A stretch of DNA of 64,000 nt, taken from positions 5,580,001-5,644,000 of the forward strand of contig NC_065898.1 in the NCBI RefSeq assembly GCF_905147045.1, read 5' to 3'. Below the pieces are notes generated by a model that saw nothing but the letters and a program-made list of their open reading frames with translations, was not told the origin of the DNA and made no database searches. The position numbers and the translations under genes were made by a program. Positions 48,335-60,179 of the stretch are shown one piece after another. This DNA comes from Nymphalis io. Taxonomy: Eukaryota > Arthropoda > Insecta > Lepidoptera > Nymphalidae. How positions within the stretch are numbered: the first letter of the stretch is position 1; each line of letters opens with the position of its first letter.

Positions 48335-48396
<62 letters not shown>
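48334..48396. repeat. (TA)n microsatellite, about 62 bp
   Basis: Uninterrupted TA dinucleotides directly at the 3' end of the LINE fragment; the tail was probably the seed for the expansion. Confidence 0.98.
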
Positions 48397-48400
<4 letters not shown>

Positions 48401-48482
48401 GTACTTCTGTATTTCTTTCATAAATATCTGAGATGTATAATAAAAGAGTGTTCTTTATATTTTATATTGCTTTTATATGGCT

Positions 48483-48715
48483 TAACTTTGCCACAAAAAC
48501 TTCCTGTGCTCTTGAGTCAAAGGTTTGGAGTTAATCGTCCAGTCCCATTACGGGTCGGTGGATCACATGCGGCAGAACATCATCCGACACATGCAGGACT
48601 CCTTACGATGTTTTTCTCCATTTCTGAGCACGAGACAAATTAAGCAACAAAAACATATTGGTCTTGTCCGAGTTAGAACTCTTAATTGTTGGCTTAATCG
48701 GAATGTTGACTGAAC
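48483..48715 (-). repeat. Family B SINE, decayed
   Basis: AAGGTTTGGAGTTAATCGTC, ATTACGGGTCGGTGGATCAC and GACACATGCAGGACTCCTTA are complements of the family B 3' half. The 5' part is strongly diverged. Confidence 0.82.
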
Positions 48716-48887
48716 CAGATGTGCCTGTTGTTCAAAAGAATATTATGTAGAGGTGACTTTCTATCAAATGGCCTAATCTAATAAAGAAAAAACTTATTGT
48801 CAGTTTCCTCTTGGATCCAGTTTCCTAATTGTTAAAGGATTTTATATTCAATAACTAGTTGACTTGTAAGTCATCATAATTCATATA

Positions 48888-48975
48888 TTTTTTTTTTTTT
48901 TTACATTCGCCGGGAGGGCAAATGACTCTACTCCACCTGATGGTAAGTGGTAGTAGAGTCCAAACGCGACGACGG
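48888..48975 (-). repeat. 3' tail hairpin and poly-A of the non-LTR element
   Basis: On the minus strand the tail contains GACTCTACTACCAC, then TTACCATCAG, then GTGGAGTAGAGTC. The two outer segments pair with a single bulged A, forming a 13-bp stem with a 10-nt loop. About 25 nt later it ends GGCGAATGTAAAAA. The core CCACTTACCATCAGGTGG is identical to the tail core of the family A retroposons in this window. Confidence 0.8.
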
Positions 48976-49003
48976 CCAGTACAGACGGGAAAAACGTTCT
49001 GCA

Positions 49004-49345
49004 CTAGCCGCCTTCGCCTTGCCGGCCCGCAAGATGCGTCTTCACGCCTCGTTTGAAGGAACCCGGGTTGTAAGAGGAGGGGAACACGTGAGCTGGTAAG
49101 GAATTCCATTTTTTGGAAGTGCGACAAAGAAAGGAGTTGCCAAATTTCTTTGTTCGCGATGGAATTGATGTCACAGTTAGGCGGTGACATCGAGAACCAG
49201 CTCGCGTGGACTTAAGAAGGAAGGGGGAAGCAGGAATTAGAGAGAATAATTCCTCAGAGCACTCGCCGTGATACAGTCGATAGAAAGCGCTCAGTGCTGC
49301 TATCTCACGACGCAATTGTAAAGGTTCAAGGGTGTTTGTGACCTT
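49004..49345 (-). pseudogene. C-terminal region of non-LTR ORF2 joined after the RT deletion
   Basis: The minus-strand frame reads AALSAFYRLYHGECSEELF, later RLTVTSIPSRTKKFGNSFL, then CRTSKKWNSLPAHVFPSSYN. The pattern YR.YHGECSEELF, followed by R...F..SF..RT...WNSLP, is typical of the extreme C-terminus of many insect non-LTR polyproteins. It ends in a stop followed by the 3' untranslated tail. Its position right after the truncated RT demonstrates the internal deletion. Confidence 0.85.
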
Positions 49346-50019
49346 TACGTCGCCAATAATGCGTACGGCACGTCGAAAGCCTTGGAGATATCGAGGCTGA
49401 CAGCCAACGATTCTCCATGCTTGTCGATAGCTTCACCCCAGAGGTGCGTTACGTACGCTAGAAGATCACCTGTGGACCGTTTTGGTCGAAACCCGTATTG
49501 ACGATCATTAATTAAAGAGTGATCTTCTAGGTAATGGATCAGTTGGTTGTTTAAAATCCTTTCCATCACCTTACAAAGTACTGAGGTGATAGCTATTGGC
49601 CGATAATTTGCCGGGTCAGACCGATCCCCTTTTTTGGGAACCGCTTGCACATTAGCTCTTCTCCAAGCCTCCGGCACACTTCCCGAAGAGAGAGAAAGTT
49701 GGAACAGGCGCGTTAACACAGGAGACAGCTCCGCTGCGCACTTCTTCAGCACTATGGCTGGTATTCCATCGGGACCGCTAGCTTTCCGTACATCAAGTGA
49801 TTGCAGCTCCGCACGCACATCACGTTGCCTGATTTTAATGTCAGGCATCGTATGGCCACATGCAGTTATTGTAGGTGGCAGTGCACTACAATCATCGATG
49901 ACGGAATTGTCGGCAAAGAGTTTAGCCAGGAGATCAGCTTGCTCTTGCGGACTGTGAGCTAGCGATCCGTCCGGATTTCTGAGCGGTGGCAGCGAAGGTT
50001 GGCAGAAATTGTTTTGCAC
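49345..50019 (-). pseudogene. N-terminal half of reverse transcriptase, catalytic core deleted
   Basis: The 224-codon minus-strand frame shows ordered RT blocks: KASGPDGIPAIVLKKCA, then VQAVPKKGDRSDPANYRPIA (palm entry), then RQYGFRPKRSTGDLL, then LDISKAFD, which is motif A with the first catalytic aspartate. Directly after SKAFD the homology stops at VPYALLAT and a stop codon. Motif B and the YADD/FADD box, normally some 60-80 residues further on, are absent, because the next recognisable sequence (about 49345 downward) is the C-terminal domain. An internal deletion of several hundred base pairs explains this. Confidence 0.88.
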
Positions 50020-50027
50020 AGACTTGG

Positions 50028-50375
50028 TCAGACGCCAGAAGCCGTAGGATGCGAAACAAGGTCATGACCAATCTGTACAATGCGCTGTGCATCCGCTCTC
50101 GTGTATGCCTTTCTACAGGACTTGGAATTTTTATTATAGTTTGCTTTCAGTGAGTCAATGTTAGATGCCCCGGTTATGCAGCCGTTGATCCACTTGCGAT
50201 ATGCCGCCTGCTTAGATGATACAGCATCGGCACATTCACGAGTGAACCAACGGTTACGCGTACTCCTACTGACGAGATCTGAGCTAGGAATGTAGTATTC
50301 CATTCCCAGCATGATCTCGCCAGCAACAGCAGCGGCACTAGCTGTCGGGTATAGTGCCAAACGCGACGTTTGCAT
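50028..50375 (-). pseudogene. Linker between endonuclease and reverse transcriptase of the non-LTR element
   Basis: This minus-strand frame of 115 codons includes STRNRWFTRECADAVSSKQA and AYRKWINGC. That pattern (WFT.EC..A...K..AY..W) is usual for the segment joining endonuclease and RT in insect non-LTR elements. It lies in the order expected for one ORF2, but in a different frame from the preceding endonuclease segment, so the ORF is disrupted on its 5' side. It ends around 50028 near another break before the RT frame. Confidence 0.7.
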
Positions 50376-51323
50376 ACCGCTAGTGGCGGCAGCTTGGCCT
50401 GTGGCACTCTAGTAGAAATAAGGCTGTGATCCGAAGAGCCAAGAGGAGCCTGAACCACAACCTGATATTCCACCGGGTGAGAAGTCAGCAGAAGGTCCAG
50501 TAGAGAAGGTGCTTGCCCATCAATGTCTGGGATCCTGGTGGGCTGTACAACCAGTTGGGTCAAGTTATGTGTGAGAGCAAAAGCATGAGCAGTCCTTCCA
50601 GCATGGTCAGTTTTGAGGGATTTCAACCAGGATTCGTGGTGAGCATTAAAATCCCCCCAAAAAAAACAATTCCGCGTTTGGAAATTGCTCTTGCGCAGCA
50701 TCTGCCACCCGACTAAGATGGTCAAATAATCGGCTTGTCTCCAAGTCACCATTGTGGGATCTGTAGAGGCACACGTAGACTCGGCTCTGACGAACCAGGT
50801 CCACACGTACCACCAACATGGAGAAGGAGGGGTCCTCCAAGCAGCGCAGTCGGTTACAGCAAACATCCGTCCTGACGAACAAGCATACTCCGGCTTTCGC
50901 TTTGAAGGATTCTTCAAGCGTGTAGCCGGGATAATTAAGGTAGCTGGTATCGGCAGGACGGAGTATTTGTGTCTCCGTGAGAAACAACATTGCTGGCCGT
51001 GCTGTCTCGAGATGGTGGTGGACAGCGTTGAGGTTAGTGTGGAGTCCTCGGATGTTATCGAACTCGACCTCAAACAGCGAGGGTATGGTGGGGGTGTGCA
51101 CCGCTGTACGACCGTTATTTCTGTTTTGTTGCGCTATTTGGGAAAAATGAAATGGAAAAGAGACGTGAAGCGAGCGATGTATTGCCACGATAGGGATGGG
51201 CAAAGTGTGGAGGCGTGTTTCCCCAAGTGGTTGCCAAAAGGAAAAATACACTGACCCGCCGGACGGAAGGGCCCCCGAACCCCCCCGGAAGTGGCCGCCG
51301 GGACCCCACCTACCGGTCACCAA
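50174..51323 (-). pseudogene. AP-like endonuclease domain of the non-LTR element, frameshifted
   Basis: Two overlapping minus-strand frames together cover an apurinic/apyrimidinic-type endonuclease, which in intact elements nicks target DNA for target-primed reverse transcription. Visible family motifs are FLTETQ (catalytic Glu region), GDFNAHHESW (catalytic Asp/Asn region) and SSDHSLI (SDH catalytic triad region near the end). The frame changes inside a run of G and T residues at about 50655: upstream translation ends LFFLGGF, while the other frame reads FFWGDFNAHH. This is a homopolymer indel, either a mutation or an assembly error. The frame changes again downstream of RVWHY, near 50400. 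Confidence 0.85.
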
Positions 51324-51720
51324 CCGGCACGACGGTCCACCCCGAGATTATGCGTGGCCTGGTGGGGCAGCCTCACGAGCTGGTTAGGCACGCTCGGGCC
51401 CCTGTACTATGCCACGGGCGGCCAGCGGAACAGCCGTTTCTTCGGGTCTCCCTGTCCGGCAGGTCAATACAGTTTCCCCCGGCATTGGTTCAACAGCCGT
51501 CTCCAATCGGACCAACACCCATCGCGCCAATACTCGCTCGGGCTCTGGCTGTACACTGGCTGACCTCGAAACGCGGCTGCAAGCCACTTCACGAGTTTTC
51601 ACCATGCGTACGGTGGTAACAAGCCAGGCGGATGTTAGCATCCTACCACCAGATGAGCAGATGGTCGCTCAGATATCCCTTAGTCGCCTCTTACGACACC
51701 CATGGGAAAGAGTGGGGCAG
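51324..51720 (-). other. GC-rich 5' leader of the non-LTR element
   Basis: On the minus strand the element begins with CTGCCCCACTCTTTCCCATG and continues GGTGTCGTAAGAGGCGACTA, a kind of start I associate with lepidopteran non-LTR elements. The region is strongly GC-rich against an AT-rich host. An 85-codon frame (51384-51641, minus) exists but shows no zinc knuckle or other ORF1 hallmark, so I do not call it a gene. Confidence 0.6.
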
Positions 51721-51914
51721 TGAAATGTATTCTTTCTCCGTCACTGCACGGATAAAATTAATAATCGTATATCATATTTCGTAATTATAATATAAACATA
51801 TAATATAAAATACATTTTACACCTGATGGCGGCTAGCGAAAAGAAATGTACATGATTTTTATCTAACTTCACAGCTCAGAATATGAATACTTAATTATTT
51901 TATAGCATATATGG

Positions 51915-52098
51915 TACTAGTGTACGTCTGCGGCTTCGCCCATGTTAGTGTTGGGGGAAGGGTGTTAAAAATAGCCTATGTCCTTTCTCGGGGTTCAAGC
52001 TTGCTTTAAACAAAATTTTATCAAAATTGGTTCAGTGTTCTTGCCGTGAAATTTTAACAGACACACAGATTTACTTAATACGCATTTATAATATTAGT
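51915..52098 (-). mobile_element. Family E Helitron-like element, full length
   Basis: On the minus strand it starts ACTAATATTATAAATGCG, contains AACCAATTTTGATAAAATTT, AGCAAGCTTGAACCCCGAG, AAGGACATAGGCTATTTTTA, and ends GGCGAAGCCGCAGACGTACA followed by CTAGT. It lies about 200 bp 5' of the non-LTR element. Confidence 0.68.
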
Positions 52099-55000
52099 AA
52101 ACATTTTTCTTTTTTTTTGTCTATCGATAAATAATATAACAGATTAATGACTATCAAATGAAAACAATTAAATTAATTTTAATAAACTTTTTTTAAATAT
52201 TTAAAGCTTTTATTGAAACCATTTACTGTAACAATAATAGCGTTGATTGTATCGTCGTTAGCATCAAAAGTGTATGCAAATTAATTTTTGGTTGAAATAA
52301 ATAGTAATAATTTATCCATTCGTTTCTTAAATTTATAACTCGATTCGTATTTTACATAACTGCATTTTTATTTAGAATTTTGCCTCATCTTGCTGGTAAT
52401 GTAATAAAAAAATATATTATACTTCTCTCTGTTCTCATTTTAAAAATGTAAAATGTTTGTATTGTTTAAATATTAAGCTCAAATGTTTCACCGACATACC
52501 TTTTAGTGTTTTTAACTTAATGTTTTATCTAACTTGTCCTCGTTTCGGGTAATGATTCTACTCTTTGATTCGACCCTTTTAAAAGAATTTTAAAGAACCA
52601 TTTACGGTAGAATCGTTATCGATAAGGCTCACTTTAAAGATATTGGAAGAAGATTTGGGTTTTAAAGTAATAACGAAAGTCAGTAAAATTCAGGCATTCT
52701 TAGGTTATCATATAATATGTTCAGTTTTGTTTATTAAACCGGAGTTATTCTTATGGCAAAATAAAACTAGGTATTTATACCTCAAGCAATTTCCATTGCA
52801 CAAGTCTGTTTTTACTTATTTTTATTTGACCAGTTTTTATATGTATGTACTTTTATGTACATATATGTCACCCTTTTATATCTTGTTTCAAATAAATTTA
52901 GTTTAAAATTGGAATTTCTTAAAACTAAAACAGATATACATATGTTATTAATAAATAATTATCGGCTTAGTTATCTGTTTTTTTATTAAGAGTTTTACTT
53001 ACGCCTAGTTAAAAAAAAGTTTTTTTTTAAATAAAATATCATAATATACTTTAGTAGTATAATATTATATCGTATCGTTGTATTGTTGTATTATGTATTT
53101 TTGGTTGTATTTATTGTATGTTTCTTATTATTCTCATTTGATTCGGAACCTGGTTATGAATACAACTGTCCTGTCTGAGTCAGCAGGCCATGACTGTGTT
53201 ATTGATTGACCTTCGCATAAAGAGGCTGGGCCAGTGCAATCTACATTGTATGCTAAATCGGATAACAGTTTGATTTGCAATTAATATAATGAATAGATCA
53301 GTAGCTAACGATAAATGTTTGCAAAGAGATCTCTAGTTATATATAGAGATAATATATATCTAGTTAGTTAGTTTTTTTTTTTAAATATACATGTAAATTT
53401 AGGGTAAGTGAAATTATTTTAAGTAATCGTTTTAGATTTCATATAATCTTTGTTTTAGATGTTATTTTAAATGTTCGTGAAAAAAGTTTCTGACACAACA
53501 GTATTAAAATAATTAACACACAAATAATAATAAATGAATAAGTTACATACAAGAAATAAAAATTTGGTTATTCATAGTAATTCACAATATATTTTTTAAC
53601 TCCAAAAATAAAATCCATCAATAATATGTTAAGAATAAATAATTTATATAAGTTTCTTTATTTCTGTGCATAAAATTAAGTAACGATGATCCTGTGTATT
53701 AGATTTTAGATTTTGGCCTACAAAAAAATAAAAAATGTTAACGAATACTTACTCATGATTAATTGTGAGATGTTAAACAAAACAACACAGATCAAACGGA
53801 AACGTATAAAACGAATATTAAAATGTTTTCCTAAGTTAATAATTTGCTTCTTTTTTATATAATTTAAATTAGTCCCAAACCAATAATCCAAGTCAATAGT
53901 TATCTTGGCAGAGTCAACAAACACTGCACTGCTGCAAAACGATCGTTCATTGTAGACTCATAAGTACAATTGCCTGAAATATATCTTGGCAAGCCGAGTG
54001 GTATCATTAAAAATTCGCTTGAACTACATTTTCGTGGACATGTTCCAAATACGAGCGTTTTAAACACATTAAACATGGAATCATGAATTTACATATTTTA
54101 AAAAATAAAATAAAAAAAACCTTTTAAGTAATGAGTTCCTCCGGCTCCGTTGTTTTTATTCCCAGGTGTAAACTGCGCTGATTGAAAACGAAAACAAGTG
54201 ATGAGGTTTTCTTAATATATTTTATAGTAAGTGTGTCATGATATGAGTGTAAGCTACATTTTAACGCATTTTTTTAAATATACATTTTTAAACTGGGACG
54301 TGTTCACTTGTTCGTAATCTACATAAAAACTTTTTTCGAAAAAACCTCCTTCATTATTCGAAGAAAATGATTGAAAAGAGTGTATATGAATATGTCGTGT
54401 TTTTATATTGCTATGTATCGATGTTGTATATAAGTAAGCGATGGTTTATTAGTTTCACACCGTTAAAATCGTTATTAAACATCACATAATCATACATACA
54501 TGCTATTTCGAAATTTAAAGAATGTTTTTATAGAGAAAATTTTGAACTACTCTTAAATAGTTCTCCCATCCATAAGGAAAACGAATTGTTACTTTAGTAA
54601 ACGAACATTAATAGCACTATGTAGTCATAAGTAATTATATGTAAGTTTCATAGTCCAAATTTAAATGTAACAATTTGATACCTCAAGCGATCGCTTAGTG
54701 ATATGAAAGTCGCAGGTACGATCCTAGCCTTCGTGTCTAGCTTTGAATAATTTGAATATTATACGAGGGGACGAAAGTAAGTAACAAAAAGAGGCATCAC
54801 TAGTATTCACTTAAAAAGTGTTTAGAAGGCAAAAAAGACACGATAAAAAATATCTTTTGGTATGATAAATCAACGAAATAACAATACTTATTCAAGTAAA
54901 ATCATTAATATTATTTTTATTTTAAATAATTATTCAAGTAAAACCAAGTAAGCCATGACGTTTTTTTGTTTTGTAAAAACCCATGAAGGAAATTGATACG

Positions 55001-55423
55001 AATGAAATAAATATTAAATGCAAAACCTGAATATGAATTGTTTTCCTTCAGCACGGAAAACAATATAAGGAAAGATGGCATAAATGACTATTCAAAATTA
55101 CAAAGTAAATGCAACAAAGCGCCTTCTATTTATAAAGCGACATTATTCACAACAATATGAAAATTTATTTAATAGAGAATTATTTAGAACGAGAACTAAA
55201 TTGATACTGTTCATAAACATAGCGTATTTTACAAATTATGATATACATTGTGGCAATAACGCTAGCACTATATATCTGTGTTGAATCGCAATACTGTTTC
55301 TCTTAGCGAATAACGAACTACCTGTTACCAGTTGATGTAAAAAGAGGAGGTTTTATATTTTTTTAGTAAATTTCGACTATTACTCTAAAGTACAAAGAAT
55401 TATTTAGAATTAGTAAAGAAATA
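52099..55423. other. AT-rich, presumed intronic DNA
   Basis: No repeat family or exon recognised except the doubtful tRNA-like remnant at 54.7 kb. Confidence 0.55.
54680..54740 (+). repeat. Possible tRNA-like SINE remnant
   Basis: CGCTTAGTGATATGAAAGTC with GCAGGTACGATCCTAGCC resembles tRNA A-box and B-box spacing; the body is not recognisable. Confidence 0.3.
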
Positions 55424-55432
55424 TAAATATGA

Positions 55433-55726
55433 CGTTTTTTTTTTATATATAGAATAGGAAGGACGAGCATATGGGCCACCTGATGGTAAGTGGTCACCAA
55501 ACGCCCTTAGACATTGGCATTGTAAGAAATGTCAACCATCGCTTATAGCCAATGCGCCACCAACCTTGGGAACTAGGATTTTATGTCCCTTGTGCCTGTA
55601 ATTACACTGGCTCACTCACCCTTCAAACCGGAACACAACAATATCAAGTATTGCTGTTTTGCGGTAGAATATCTGATGAGTGGGTGGTACCTACCCAGAC
55701 GAGCTTGCACAAAGCCCTACCACCAG
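55433..55726 (-). repeat. Family A retroposon, full length, young
   Basis: Complete minus-strand copy from CTGGTGGTAGGGCTTTGTGC to an A tail (T-run 55434-55443). A 9-bp candidate TSD, TAAATATGA, occurs at 55424-55432 and 55727-55735. It closely matches the copy at 18.5 kb. Confidence 0.93.
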
Positions 55727-56280
55727 TAAATATGAAATACGTGAAAATATGAACATTATATAATTTGCTTTGACGCAACTCAATACTATTTTGTAGCATT
55801 TTTGAATATGAATATCTCTTTCTGACACTGTTTATTTTTAAAACAGAAGAACTAAGGAAATTAAAAAAAATATATTATGTAAAATAAATATATTATGTAA
55901 AACAGTAAAACTAAAGTATCAATAATATCCAAAATGTTCAATTGATTACATGCGAATTCAAATCAGAATATAACCGTAGTCCGGAAATGCACCTAGTATA
56001 TACGATTTTAGTTTAAATTTTCGTCGAAATGTATGTGTGCGTTCCAAAATATAGATTGTTATGGAGTCTAGTATTGTTCCAGAGCCTATACTAACGACCG
56101 CCAAATGAGGAGCATGCAGTTGCATAACTGATGCATCGCTTACGTAATCACAGCTCTAGAGTTGTGACACTATATGTGTGAGATTTGAGTTATTTTGTAA
56201 TCGATCTGTATCTTAGTTATTTCGTAAATGTCATAGTTTCTATAATTGTGCGCAATGTGTTGTAAGCTGTTGCTAACTTC

Positions 56281-56637
56281 CTCGTGGGCTGGTGGTTATT
56301 TAGCCATCGCCGCATTTGCTGAGGTCCTTGGTTCAAACCCCAGATTGACAACAAAAAGTTATTGAGTTTTTCTGTCAAATAATTTTAGTAGCAGCTCGGA
56401 GTCTGGAAGTTGGAAGTGTACACTCCCGTGCTTTGAAAACGTTTACGTACGTAAAGCCGTTGGTCCCGCGCCGGAATCCTTTCCGGCCGTGTTGAATTGC
56501 CGTCCCATCGAATTATTAGCGGGGTTGAATAAAAAATGCACCGTTGTTTGCGCACACACTTATGCACTATAATATGTCCTGCACAGTTGGCTAATCTCTC
56601 TTGAGATTGGCCTCCGTGGCCGAAATCGGTCATCAAG
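56281..56637 (+). repeat. Family D SINE, full length
   Basis: tRNA-like head with CGTGGGCTGGTGGTTATTTA, B box GTCCTTGGTTCAAACCCC, then CAGCTCGGAGTCTGGAAGTT, GTAAAGCCGTTGGTCCCGCG, TGCACTATAATATGTCCTGC and the end TTGAGATTGGCCTCCGTGGC. Confidence 0.92.
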
Positions 56638-59509
56638 CTCTTATATTTTAATTCCATTTATTGCAAAGGCTTTAAAGGCTATCTTTTAATTCTATTTTTT
56701 TCAAAAAAGTAATATAAATTATAATAAATAAAATAATACTGTATATAGTATGTATCTATATTATATACTTGTAATTTTATATGTATTGATAATAAATTAC
56801 GTACTACGCAAGATTTCTACGATTGATTTATATAGAGATGGGTTTTAGTAGGTAATTTCTGATAAGCAATATTTTATGTGTGTGCATATCGATGAATATT
56901 GAACATCCCTAAACGAACGTGATCTTTTATAAGCAAAATTACATCGCAAGGTCTTCATTGAATAGATTCATCTTAGATTCGAAGAATAGAATATTCTAAA
57001 CACAATACGATTTAAGGTTTGTACTAAAATACACAAAAAATAACAACTACAGACAAAATATTAATATTATAGAAAAAATCAAGTCACTTATGGACTATAG
57101 TTATAAATTTTGGTTTTGTTTATTTGTTTATAATCTTACTTCGCTTAGCGAGATATCAGATTATCAAAATATTACTATTGGTATAGAAAAATAAAACTTC
57201 TATTTTCTGTAATCACGAAATAATTAACAAAAACAAATATTTTTCTGATTATAAACGATATTTGTAAATTCATTAAAATGTGTAAATAAATTGTCATAAT
57301 AAAAGTCTCATTACCGTGGCAAACATTTCAAAAATGAATAACTCTTTCCAGCATCGTCTGAATAGTTAAACAGTAATTAGTTAACGAGTTCTCACATTAT
57401 TCGAACCTTACTCTATTATCACATCCATCTTTCTTAACGGTCCATTATTTTACGCTATATTTATTTCTTAAATTACCATCATAACTATGTCAACATAACG
57501 TGATATATTTGATTCATAATTACAATCAAAAATAAATTAATTAAAAAAAAAATTGGACACCAACTGAAATAGCATTTCATTTTAATTGATATAAAAATGG
57601 ATGTTTGTATATTTGTTGAGATTAACAGACTTAGACAGTTTTTGACCATTCACTAAGGTAGGTACATACGTTATGTATATTTTCATACAGAAGCTTAATA
57701 TACTATCCACATCATTTTAACTCGCTATAAACTGACTCAATAGAGAAAATAATCAAAAATAGTGTCACTTATCATTCTTTCTCACTCACACCCTATTGCT
57801 ATTCATACTCACACGCACGGCAGTACTGCGTGCAAAAAAATATAAATCTAACCGGAGTTTAATTGTACCTAAATAAATAGTCATATTATTATATCATAAT
57901 GATGCATATCATATATATAAAATAAATAGGTAACATCAGTACTAAATATCGGGTTGTGTCGTATGTTCCTAAACCTTTCATACAATTGAGGTGAAGCTTT
58001 GTACAGTTGTTTTTGACGCTAATGTGAAAGTTTGTATCAAAGTACCATCAACATACAATACATGGCACGTGAGTCGTATCTTTTAGTCGTTATATATATT
58101 TTTATAAAAAATATATCCGTAAATGATGTATGCTGTCTAATGCACATCGCTGCAGATTAACGTAAGTCCAAATAAAAAATTAAAACAATCGTATGTTATT
58201 CTTTTATTTAATAATTTAATATATTCTTTAGTAAATGTGTACATTACTTGCTATATGGAAAAGAATGAGTATCATTCTTTTGCTCGAAATGTAGCGATAT
58301 GCGTTCCGAACAAAAAAAAAACTGTCATAAGGATTTTGAGGAAGTATATATAGGTATCCAAAATCAATTAAAAAGTAGGTTGAGACAAAATGGTCGTAAA
58401 TTTCTAATAAGGACTTTTTTTGCACTAATATTGTCACTTTATGAAGATAGCAAATCCTTTTAAGTGGATCTCTTAAGATTATTTTATTGTAATATTTGTA
58501 AAAAAAGATTCATTCCAAATGAAAAGTAACGTCCATTTGCACAGAATGCACATCAGCGTCATGCTACGTTTCTAGAAAGAGAAAATTTCCAACAAACGGT
58601 GAGGTTATAACATTTTAAATCATTTCTATACTTAAAGAAAGTACCGTATTAAATCTAGTGTCGTTTACCTTGAAGTGGAAAGTTGCGCTGATGTCAAATC
58701 ATATTAAGAAATTATGATTTATTACATTACCTACTCATATTAAAAATAACTTAAATATTTAACTTAAAATATAAAAGTTAAAGAAGTCCTCTCAATATCA
58801 AGTTATATACACACTGGGAAATACTTATTAAATTTCTGCTATTTAGTATATTTAAAAAAAAAAAAACTATATTACACGCCAGTGACGACAACGTCGTGCG
58901 ATCGCATCGTTTAGGTCTAGAAGGTGTATTTTTTATATGTATATAATAACTTAAAATATATGTGCAAAGATCTGAATACTTTTGAGATAAACGTCGCTGT
59001 TGTGCTTATAAACAAACAATAAAAAAAAACAATCTTCATAAAGGAAAAGAGTAAAGTACTGACAACAAAGTCCGTAACTTTTTACGCTTCAAAAAAGTAA
59101 ATGCGATTTGAATTTAGAACGGCCTATAGTCTAGAGAATACATTTTGTTTTAACAATTATTAATTATTTGGAGCATCAGCGCTTTAATTTAAATTTCCGT
59201 TTTTTTGTTGTTTGTAATTCAAGCGGTGACAAACCGTAATATGAAATTGTTTGCATCGAATATTGGTATCCCGTGGCTAACCAAATGTTTGAAGCGGAAA
59301 TCAACATATGATGCGACATGAGAATTTGCATTGAAAAAATGTAATCTATATAGTCATAAACATATAGTAATATAAGTAATTAAATTCATATGTGAGTTTG
59401 ATCTATATCGCAAATTTCAAAATTTAAACATTTTTTTAAAATGCAATAAAACCTCTTTAGAGGTGTACTTTTTTTTTTGGTTCAAACCTTAATAACGTCT
59501 ACCTTCAAT
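56638..59509. other. AT-rich, presumed intronic DNA
   Basis: Nothing recognised. Confidence 0.55.
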
Positions 59510-59720
59510 TACCGCACCACATCCTTCCTACATTGCCGGATGGCTTTCTAAGATTTCCCTCAAGCTATTTAGACTTCGGAACCAGCTGCAATTGCACCTG
59601 TTGAATCTTTGTTCCAATTGCTCCCCATGGGGTGATGCGCTTGGCCTGACTGAACCGGATATTCCCACGCGCACTACTCCTACATACAAATGTGTTTTTG
59701 CGATTTGCAATTGGACATTT
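59510..59720. other. GC-richer segment, unclassified
   Basis: Includes CCGCACCACATCCTTCCTAC and GCTCCCCATGGGGTGATGCG (with an inner CCCCATGGGG palindrome). Short minus-strand frames (60 and 69 codons) overlap in it but have no recognisable domain. Not called as a gene. Confidence 0.3.
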
Positions 59721-60179
59721 TGACTGAAGAGTGTTTGTACATGTTTTTTTTAACAGTAAGTTATTGATTCCCAATATTATAAATTGGAATTGGAATTAAA
59801 ATAAAATAACCCTGGCTTTGCCGACAACGGGATCATCATATGAAATTAAATGATTTTAAAATGATCCTTTATATCATTTAAGTTTAATTATTAAGGTAAA
59901 TACTTGAAAACTCGGGAATCTTAGTCATTCAATTTAACACCAATATCTCTCATTTACTTTTTAATGGATATAGTTTTTTAGATGGGAATATTCGCATTCT
60001 GTAATAAAGTTTTTGTTGTCGGCTTGCTGCATTCACCTGTCTTGTCTTCAAGTTCTGCATCTGAAAGTTGAATGCGCTCTTTGTCCTTATCTGTTTTACA
60101 GAAAATGACTTGAAAGGAAAGAGATGGAGCATCTTTAGCGAGTCAGCGACGGTGGAAGCATGTGGCACGCGCCACTCCA

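Larger units (their letters stand above)
48888..51720 (-). mobile_element. Degenerate non-LTR retrotransposon (I/Jockey/CR1-like group), about 2.8 kb
   Basis: Read on the minus strand, the element has a GC-rich 5' leader (51720 down to about 51320), an AP-type endonuclease region, a partial reverse transcriptase, a characteristic C-terminal region, a 3' tail with a hairpin, and a poly-A tail (poly-T at 48886-48902 on the + strand). Coding is broken by at least one homopolymer frameshift near 50655, another frame change near 50380-50400, a break near 50020-50030, and a large deletion near 49380 that removes the RT catalytic motif. It therefore cannot be autonomous. Its G+C content is far above the host sequence. 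I did not find a convincing target-site duplication. Clade assignment is by general resemblance only. Confidence 0.9.

Noticed and set aside
50754..51254. 166-codon + strand ORF
   Set aside because: It is the antisense shadow of the LINE endonuclease region; the minus strand has the recognisable motifs.
51215..51723. + strand ORFs of 104-134 codons in the GC-rich segment
   Set aside because: Explained by high GC and few stops in the LINE 5' leader; no domain and opposite to the element's strand.
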